From contig CAAFQM010000151.1 in NCBI GenBank assembly GCA_900765105.1, forward strand, positions 1-14,551: a stretch of DNA of 14,551 bases, read 5' to 3'. The translations under genes and the position numbers were made by a program. Source of the DNA: an uncultured Faecalibacterium sp. GTDB taxonomy: Bacteria > Bacillota > Clostridia > Oscillospirales > Ruminococcaceae. The notes under the pieces were generated by a model. That model did no database searches. It was not told the origin of the DNA and was given only the letters and a program-made list of their open reading frames with translations. Of the stretch, positions 6,362 through 12,800 are shown piece after piece. How positions within the stretch are numbered: the stretch's first letter is position 1; every line of letters begins with the position of its first letter.

Positions 6362-7339
6362 ATGGGAGAGAAAACAAAAAAGAAAGGGTCGATCAGCTAC
6401 GCGAAATGGGGCTACATCTTCATTGCGCCGTTCTTCATCATTTTCGCGGTATTCCAGCTGATCCCTCTGGCATCCACCATCTACTACAGCTTTTTTGAGT
6501 ATTACCGCAGCGGCCTGAAGATCATCGGCCCCAACTTTGTGGGGCTGAAGAACTACATCACCCTGTTCGCCACCGATCTGCCAAAATACTTCGGCAACAC
6601 GCTGATCCTGTGGATCATCGGCTTTATCCCGCAGATCGCCGTCTCGCTGCTGCTGGCGGCATGGTTCACCGACCTGCGCCTGAAGCTGAAGGGCCAGACC
6701 TTCTTCAAGACGGTCATCTATATGCCCAACCTGATCATGGCATCGGCCTTTGCCATGCTGTTCTTCGCGCTGTTCTCGGACAACGGCCCGGTCAATGCCG
6801 TGCTGCTGAGCATGGGCTGGATCAAAGAACCCATCAGCTTTCTGAACACCGTGTGGGGCAACCGCGGCCTCGTCGGCCTGATGAACTTCCTGATGTGGTT
6901 CGGCAACACCACCATCATGCTGATGGCGGCCATCATGGGCGTAGACCCAACCCTGTACGAGGCGGCAGAGCTGGACGGCTGCACCCCGAACCAGATGTTC
7001 TGGAAGATCACCATCCCGCTGATCCGCCCCATCCTCGTTTACGTGATGATCACCTCCATGATCGGCGGCCTGCAGATGTTCGATGTGCCGCAGATCCTGA
7101 CCAACGGCAAGGGCGGCCCCGACCGCACCTCCACCACCATGATCATGTACCTGAACAACCACCTGTTCAGCAAGAACTACGGCATGGCGGGCGCTGTCTC
7201 GGTGGTGCTGTTCCTCGTGTGTGCAGTGCTGTGCGTGGTGGTCTACTTCTCCCTCACCCGGGAGGATGACGGCCTGACCAAAGCTCAGCGCAAAGAGCTG
7301 AAAGCTGCCCGGAAGGCAGCTGCAAAAGGAGGGAAATGA
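6362..7339 (+). CDS. Sugar ABC transporter permease, MalF type
   Basis: First membrane subunit of the importer, 325 residues. The hydrophobic pattern gives six likely membrane segments, at about 17-45, 78-102, 114-138, 168-194, 222-241 and 274-297. The cytoplasmic EAA loop, which docks the ATPase, is YEAAELDGCTPNQMFWKITI (199-218), with the invariant Gly206. The C-terminal tail is lysine/alanine-rich. The start ATG at 6362 is preceded by AGGAGG (6349-6354) with 7 bases of spacing. The longer in-frame ATG at 6290 would place the intercistronic hairpin inside the coding sequence and is rejected. It is coupled to the next permease gene. No ATP-binding subunit is encoded nearby, so a shared MsmK-like ATPase is probably used. 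Confidence 0.93.
   Translation: MGEKTKKKGSISYAKWGYIFIAPFFIIFAVFQLIPLASTIYYSFFEYYRSGLKIIGPNFVGLKNYITLFATDLPKYFGNTLILWIIGFIPQIAVSLLLAAWFTDLRLKLKGQTFFKTVIYMPNLIMASAFAMLFFALFSDNGPVNAVLLSMGWIKEPISFLNTVWGNRGLVGLMNFLMWFGNTTIMLMAAIMGVDPTLYEAAELDGCTPNQMFWKITIPLIRPILVYVMITSMIGGLQMFDVPQILTNGKGGPDRTSTTMIMYLNNHLFSKNYGMAGAVSVVLFLVCAVLCVVVYFSLTREDDGLTKAQRKELKAARKAAAKGGK
7327..7332 (+). promoter_or_regulatory. Ribosome binding site that decides the second permease start
   Basis: AGGAGG lies 3 bases before the ATG at 7336 (which would overlap the upstream stop as ATGA) but 9 bases before the ATG at 7342. The normal spacing favours 7342. Confidence 0.6.
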
Positions 7340-7341
7340 AG

Positions 7342-8208
7342 ATGGCACACGCTCCGAAAACGCATTCTGAAAAAGCAGCGCTGGCGGCACGCCGCGCCTG
7401 GTGCTACCTGGTGCTGGTGCTCATCAGCTTTCTGTGCCTGTTCTTCTTCTATGTGCTGGTGATCAACTCCACCCGCAATCACTTCGAAATCCAGAAAGGC
7501 TTCTCGCTGCTGCCCGGCAGCATGCTGGTCACCAACTTCAAAAATGTGCTGGCCGATGCCAATATCCCGGTGGTCAGCGGCATCCGCAACAGCCTGATCG
7601 TCTCTGCCTGCTCGGCGGCGTTCAGCGTGTACTTCTCGGCCCTGACGGCCTACGGCATCTACGCCTATAACTTCAAATTCAAAAAGGCCGCGTTCGCCAT
7701 TATCCTGCTCATCATGACCATGCCCACGCAGGTGTCCGCTCTGGGCTTTTTGCAGCTCATCACCAAGATGGGCCTGAAGAACAGCTTTATCCCGCTGATC
7801 CTGCCCAGCATCGCAGCGCCCACGGTGTTCTTTTTTATGAAACAGTATCTGGACGCAAGCCTGCCCATGGAGATCGTAGAGGCTGCCCGCATCGACGGTG
7901 CAGGCGAGTTCTATACCTTTAATAAGATCGTGCTGCCCATCATGAAGCCCGCTCTTGCCGTGCAGGCCATCTTCTCCTTCGTTGCCAGCTGGAACAACTA
8001 CTTCATTCCCGCTCTGGTGCTGGACAGCGCCGACAAAAAGACCCTGCCCATCCTGATCGCACAGCTGCGCAGTGCAGACTTCCTCAAGTTTGATATGGGC
8101 AAGGTGTATATGATGGTGGCCATCGCCATTCTGCCCGTCATCATCGTGTACCTGCTGCTTTCCAAGTTCATCGTCCGCGGTGTGGCACTGGGCGGTGTTA
8201 AAGGCTAA
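7342..8208 (+). CDS. Sugar ABC transporter permease, MalG type
   Basis: Second membrane subunit of the importer, 288 residues from the chosen start. Membrane segments are visible at about 20-42, 82-108, 116-136, 148-168, 203-226 and 254-274. The EAA loop VEAARIDGAGEFYTFNKIVL (179-198), with Gly186, and the C-terminal FIVRGVALGGVKG are typical of MalG-type CUT1 permeases. The reading frame also offers ATG at 7336, overlapping the stop of the preceding gene by four bases. Ribosome binding site spacing favours 7342, and either start implies translational coupling. It is the last gene of the lacI-ABC unit. Confidence 0.93.
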   Translation: MAHAPKTHSEKAALAARRAWCYLVLVLISFLCLFFFYVLVINSTRNHFEIQKGFSLLPGSMLVTNFKNVLADANIPVVSGIRNSLIVSACSAAFSVYFSALTAYGIYAYNFKFKKAAFAIILLIMTMPTQVSALGFLQLITKMGLKNSFIPLILPSIAAPTVFFFMKQYLDASLPMEIVEAARIDGAGEFYTFNKIVLPIMKPALAVQAIFSFVASWNNYFIPALVLDSADKKTLPILIAQLRSADFLKFDMGKVYMMVAIAILPVIIVYLLLSKFIVRGVALGGVKG

Positions 8209-8284
8209 AGCTGCGACCGCCTGCTGCAGACCCTGACGGATGCGATGAAGCAAACTCACCTGAAACGTGAGCTGCATGAAAAAT

Positions 8285-8303
8285 AAGCGGGACGCTTTCT
8301 ATT
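8285..8303 (+). terminator. Possible weak terminator after the ABC operon
   Basis: A small stem, AAGCG/CGCTT with a GGA loop, is followed by TCTATT. It is the only terminator-like structure between the second permease and the next promoter, and its tail overlaps the -35 box of that promoter. It is weak. Confidence 0.3.
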
Positions 8304-8330
8304 GACTTTGACCCCACGGGGGAGTATACT
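8302..8330 (+). promoter_or_regulatory. Promoter of the T-box transcript
   Basis: TTGACT (8302-8307), a 17-base spacer and TATACT (8325-8330) form the best sigma-A match in the window. The predicted start is about 8337, directly ahead of stem I of the T-box leader. Confidence 0.8.
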
Positions 8331-8336
8331 CCGTGT

Positions 8337-8629
8337 CAGTGAAATATTCGGCTATGACGAGAAAGAGTACCCGGAAAGAATGCTGCAGAGAGCTGCCGTC
8401 TGGTGCAAGGCAGCGCAGGGCGTCCGCGGGAAGATCCTCTCCGAGCTTTCCGGCTGAATGGGCGTGCACACGCCCCAGTAAGCGGGAACGGCAGGCTTCC
8501 GTTATCAAGAGCCGCGCATTGTTGGATGCGCACTGAGGGGCTGGCCTTTGCGCCGGCAATAAGAGTGGTACCGCAGAGGATTTTATACGCCTTTGTCTCT
8601 TACGAACCGTAGGGGACAAAGGTGTTTTT
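8337..8629 (+). ncRNA. T-box leader (tRNA-sensing riboswitch)
   Basis: This leader senses the charging state of a tRNA and lets transcription through when that tRNA is uncharged. Stem I has the AGTA motif (8366-8369), a perfect 8-bp CCGGAAAG/CTTTCCGG helix, the AGAGAGC region and a distal loop with TGGTGCAA. The T-box core is AATAAGAGTGGTACCGC (8558-8574), preceded by an AACGG...CCGTT stem III-like hairpin. The loop-E partner GAA (8456-8458) is followed by TGG (8459-8461), which suggests a tryptophan specifier. The overlapping ATG (8458-8460) and CTG (8454-8456) cannot be excluded. The tRNA end-reading tetranucleotide is TGGT (8566-8569), which expects an A discriminator base. The element controls the BASS transporter downstream. 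Confidence 0.93.
8587..8629 (+). terminator. T-box-controlled intrinsic terminator
   Basis: A long stem pairs 8587-8604 with 8608-8625 around an AAC loop, including three or four G-U pairs. It is followed by TTTTT. It begins 13 bases after the T-box core, as expected for the terminator that competes with the antiterminator. Confidence 0.9.
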
Positions 8630-8706
8630 CATTTGCGGGGCAGTCGTTTGCCATTCCCGGATGTTTCATTGCCTTTGTATACGCCAGAAGAAAAGGAGAA
8701 AAAATC

Positions 8707-9651
8707 ATGAAAACACTGGAAAAAGTAAGCGACTTTGTGGGCAAGTATATGGCCGCCATCGTCATCGTGGTGGCAGCCGGTGCCCTGTTCTTCCCCGGCC
8801 CGTTCAGCGTGGTCAAGACCGCGTGGGTCAACACCCTGCTGGGCATCGTGATGTTCGGCATGGGCCTGACGCTGAAGCCTGAGGACTTCAAGGTGGTGTT
8901 CAGCCGCCCGAAGGACGTCATCGTGGGCTGCGTGGCGCAGTTCACCCTCATGCCTTTCCTGGCATGGGCGCTGACTCAGGTGTTCCACCTGCCCACCGAG
9001 CTGGCCATCGGCGTCATCCTCGTGGGCACCTGCCCCGGCGGCACTTCCTCCAACGTCATGACCTACCTGTCCAAGGGCGACGTTGCCCTGTCCGTCGGCA
9101 TGACCGCCGTGTCCACCGTGCTGGCTCCGTTCCTCACCCCGCTGCTGACCCTGCTGTACGCCGGTCAGCGCGTGGATGTGAACCCCGTGAATATGTTCCT
9201 CTCCATCGTTAAGGTGGTTCTGGTGCCCATCGCTCTGGGCTTTGTGGTCAACCACTTCTTCCATGAGTTCACCCAGAACGCCGTCCGCGTGCTGCCGCTG
9301 GTTTCCACCACGGCCATCGTGCTCATCATCTGCGCGGTCGTTTCCGCAAACAGTGCCAAGATCATGACCAGCGGTCTGCTGATCCTTGTGGTGGTCATCC
9401 TGCACAACCTGCTGGGCTACCTGACCGGCTTCGGCGTGGGCAAGCTGCTCAAGCTGGACTCCACCAAGTGCCGCGCCATCTCCATCGAGGTCGGTATGCA
9501 GAACTCCGGCCTTGCCACCAGCCTTGCCGCCGCCCACTTTGCACAGTATCCGCTGGCAACCATCCCGGGCGCCGTGTTCTCGGTGTGGCATAACATTTCC
9601 GGTGCCATCCTCGCCAACTTCTTTGCCCGCACAGCAGAGAAAAAGGACTGA
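8707..9651 (+). CDS. BASS-family transporter (bile acid:sodium symporter-like)
   Basis: Inner-membrane, probably sodium-coupled transporter of an organic acid, 314 residues. About nine or ten hydrophobic segments cover the protein. It carries the family signatures GTCPGGTSSNVMTYLSKGDV (107-126), followed by ALSV and STVLAPFLTPL, and the later EVGMQNSGLATSLA, which form the crossing, cation-binding regions in this fold. The start at 8707 has AAGGAG (8693-8698) with 8 bases of spacing. Upstream in-frame codons fall inside the T-box terminator and are not used. It is the only gene between the T-box leader and its own terminator. Family members carry bile acids in animals, pantoate-type compounds in enterobacteria and 2-oxo acids in plants. 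T-box control points to a substrate tied to one amino acid; the exact substrate is unknown. Confidence 0.9.
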   Translation: MKTLEKVSDFVGKYMAAIVIVVAAGALFFPGPFSVVKTAWVNTLLGIVMFGMGLTLKPEDFKVVFSRPKDVIVGCVAQFTLMPFLAWALTQVFHLPTELAIGVILVGTCPGGTSSNVMTYLSKGDVALSVGMTAVSTVLAPFLTPLLTLLYAGQRVDVNPVNMFLSIVKVVLVPIALGFVVNHFFHEFTQNAVRVLPLVSTTAIVLIICAVVSANSAKIMTSGLLILVVVILHNLLGYLTGFGVGKLLKLDSTKCRAISIEVGMQNSGLATSLAAAHFAQYPLATIPGAVFSVWHNISGAILANFFARTAEKKD

Positions 9652-9665
9652 TCTTTCATACTTGC

Positions 9666-9703
9666 AAACCCCCGGCAGAGCCGACGCCCTGCCGGGGGTT
9701 TTT
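9666..9703 (+). terminator. Intrinsic terminator of the BASS transporter gene
   Basis: A perfect 12-bp stem, AACCCCCGGCAG (9667-9678) and CTGCCGGGGGTT (9689-9700), is followed by TTTGCTGTTTT. It lies 15 bases past the stop codon. Confidence 0.9.
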
Positions 9704-9744
9704 GCTGTTTTGCACAAAGAAATGATGCTGGATTTGACGCGACT

Positions 9745-9778
9745 TCGCGATTCACGCATTTAAATCGCGATTCACGCA
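9745..9778. repeat. Pair of 14-bp direct repeats upstream of the surface-protein gene
   Basis: TCGCGATTCACGCA occurs at 9745-9758 and again, identically, at 9765-9778, exactly 20 bases apart (two helical turns), with ATTTAAAT between them. They lie just upstream of the predicted promoter of the surface-protein gene. They look like a tandem binding site for an unknown regulator. Confidence 0.65.
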
Positions 9779-9781
9779 GTT

Positions 9782-9814
9782 TTGCTTCAAAAATCCGGAA
9801 AAATGTGCTATGCT
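9782..9814 (+). promoter_or_regulatory. Predicted promoter of the repeat surface-protein gene
   Basis: TATGCT (9809-9814) preceded by TGC gives an extended -10 element. TTGCTT (9782-9787) is a possible -35, although its 21-base spacing is long. The -10 forms an inverted repeat with AGCATA at 9824-9829. The predicted start near 9821 places a C10 run in the 5' leader. Confidence 0.45.
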
Positions 9815-9829
9815 CAGGCAAGAAGCATA

Positions 9830-9839
9830 CCCCCCCCCC
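9830..9839 (+). repeat. C10 homopolymer in the 5' leader of the surface-protein gene
   Basis: Ten consecutive C lie between the predicted transcription start and the ribosome binding site (AAAGGAGG at 9853-9860). Such runs are prone to slippage. Here a length change would alter the leader, not the reading frame. Confidence 0.8.
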
Positions 9840-9869
9840 GTAAAAATCTCCTAAAGGAGGAATTTGTAC

Positions 9870-12800
9870 ATGAAACGAAAAGATCTTGCCCGGCGGGCTG
9901 CCTCGGCGGCTATGGCGGCCTGCATGATGTTCACCCTGTCGGCACCCGCTCTGGCCGAGAGCACCGACGCGCTGATGCAGCTGAGCATCGGCTCCTACCG
10001 CAGCTCAAGCCTGCTCAGCGAGGAGAACAGTTTTCCGACCATCAAAGTCAATGGAAAGACGGTCGATGAAGGAAACAAGAACGACATCCTCGGCGGTCAA
10101 AATGAAGGTAAGCTGAGCTACGACGAGACCACCAATACCCTGAAGTGCAATAAAACGATCCAGGGTGACCTGACCATTGATGCCCCGGGTGTGAACATTG
10201 TACTGGATAATCCAAGTAATCCAGTTGTATCTGGCAAACTGACGGTCACAAATGCAAAGGACGTCAAGGTCACGAGCCAAAACTATTATGCCGTCTTAGG
10301 CGCTGTTGAGATCAGCTGTGACGGCGAGGTGGAAATTACTTGTGAAGAAGGCTACGCCGTGACCGACAATGTGACGGTGAAACAGGCCTCCAAGGTGGCG
10401 ATCTCGGGTAAGAGTAATGGCAACATCGTGACGTACGATGTTAAGATCGAGTGCCCTGTCCCTGTCACCATCCGGAACAATGGCACGGGCGGCATGGCAA
10501 GAAGCATCAACTATTCCGGCGGAAAGTACGTCTACTCTGATACGGAGAACGGCCCGCGTGTTGACCCGGATACGCCCATCAACGCAAAAGCAAGTGCTGT
10601 GTACATTACGCCCGTTGTGGCGAGGACGATTACCCTGACCCATGCAACCGTGGATGTGCCGGATAACAAGGCCTATGCAGGCCAGACCGTCACTGTGACC
10701 CCCGATGACCGTACCGCTGAGGGCTACCAGTTCGTGCGGTGGGAGGTTGTCAGCGGCATCGCGGATGCAGAGCTGATTCGCAGCACAACAGACAACACTG
10801 CCACATTCACCATGCCGGACAAGGATGTGGAGCTGAAGGCACGCTACAATAAGCTGTACACCATCACGGCAGAAAAGGGCATTGCATCGCTGCCGCAGGC
10901 AATACAGGGCACGGAGGTCACCATTACGGCCAACACCATCCCGGGCCGCAAGTTCGACCACTGGGTAGTGAAGAACGGCGGTGTGACCCTCACAAACCCC
11001 AAGAGCGATGTGACCACCTTCAAGATGCTCGAGGGCAATGTGATCGTGGAAGCGAAGTACAAGGCGATCCAGCCCATCACGGTGAATGGGGGCACCTACA
11101 CCGTCAATGGCACTGCCGCGGCTGAGGCTGTCAAGGGCGATAAGATCGTCGCAACGGCACAGGATGCACCTGCGGGCAAGAAGTTTGCGGGCTGGACGGC
11201 AAAGGGCATTAACTTGACGAAGAAGCAGATGGAGTCTCCGGTCGTCAAGTTCGAGATGCCCAAGAACGCCGTAGTGCTTACCGCACAGTACAAGACGCTG
11301 CATCCCGTTACCGTGACCAACGGCAAGGCGGATAAGCCCACTGCCGCTGCAGGCGACACCGTCACGATCACCCCGAACGACCGCCTCTCTGAGAATCTGA
11401 AGTTCGATCACTGGGAGATCAAGTCGCGCAACGTGACGCTGAGCGGCCCCAAGACCGCTACCTTCACCATGCCGGATGAGCCGGTGGAGCTGGAGGCTGT
11501 GTATAACAACCTGTACACCGTTACGGTGAACGATGGCACCGCTACGACGAAGAACGCCGTTGCGGGCACGGAAGTCACTGTGACTGCCAATGTCCCGGAA
11601 GGCGAAAAGTTCACCGGCTGGAAGGTGGAAAACAACACCGCGCTGTCCCTTAAGGGCAAGACCATCGACCTGACGCAGCCGGAGATCACCTTCACTATGC
11701 CCAGAACAAATATCACCCTGACCGCTGAGCACAAGACCATCCACACCCTGTATGTGGTGGGCGGCTTCATCGACGGAAGCGGCAAATCCATCCAAGCGAT
11801 CGCGGGCGACACCATCACTGTGCATTCCGCACTTGCTGCGGATCAGCAGTTCCTGCACTGGACGAGCGAGGGCATGGGGCTGAGCGACTCGCAGTCCAAG
11901 AACGACCCGCTTACCATTACGATGCCGGACAGCGATGTCACCATCACCGCTGTGCCGAAGCAGCTGTACACCGTTACCGTGGTCAACGGCACCGTGCACG
12001 ATAAGAGCGCGGATACCGCGAACCCCGGCGACACCGTGACCATCAAGGCCGCTGACAGAACGAAACTGGGCGAGGTCTTTGTGGGCTGGACTGTGACGTC
12101 TCTGGACGCGAACGGCCAACCCATTGTGAAGCTGGATAACCCCACCGCTGAATCCACGACCTTTACCATGATCGGTGCAAACGTTGAGGTAGAGGCGAAA
12201 TACGAGAAGCAGCATACCGTTACCGTGCTGTATCAGACGGAGACGGGCACGCCGACAACCAGCCAGAAACAGACTGCGATCTTTGGAGAGGACATCAAGG
12301 TCAAAGCAGAGGACAAGACCGCCGATGGTCTGATCTTCGATCACTGGGAAGTGACGGTTGGCGGCGATACCGTTACAGACCTCTTTGCAGACTACGAGAG
12401 CGCAGATGCAGCCTTTACGATGCGGCGCGATGACGTGACGCTGACCGCTGTTTACAAGAAGCTCTACACCATCACGATCACCGACAACGTAAACCATGGT
12501 GTGGTCGGCACCAGAAAGACCAAGGTGGGCGGTACCGTTCCCCTTGAAGCTGCACCGATCCCCGGTTACCGCTTCAAGAGCTGGAAGGTTCTCAGCGGCG
12601 ATGCAGACGTGAGTGACGATGGCATCCTTACGCTGAAGGGCGCCGGTAATGTGGTGGTGCAGGCAGAGTACGTCGAGCTGTACGACCTGACTGTGAACTT
12701 CGGCACCGCTGTCGACGCGAACGGCGATCCGGCAGCATCTGCCGCAAAGGGCGATGTGATCATTGCTACCGCTAAAGATACAACACCGGATCAGATCTTC

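Noticed and set aside
9740..9840. Invertible promoter in front of the surface-protein gene
   Set aside because: The 14-bp repeats are direct, not inverted. The only inverted pair (TATGCT/AGCATA) is 6 bp with a 9-base gap, too small for recombinase sites.
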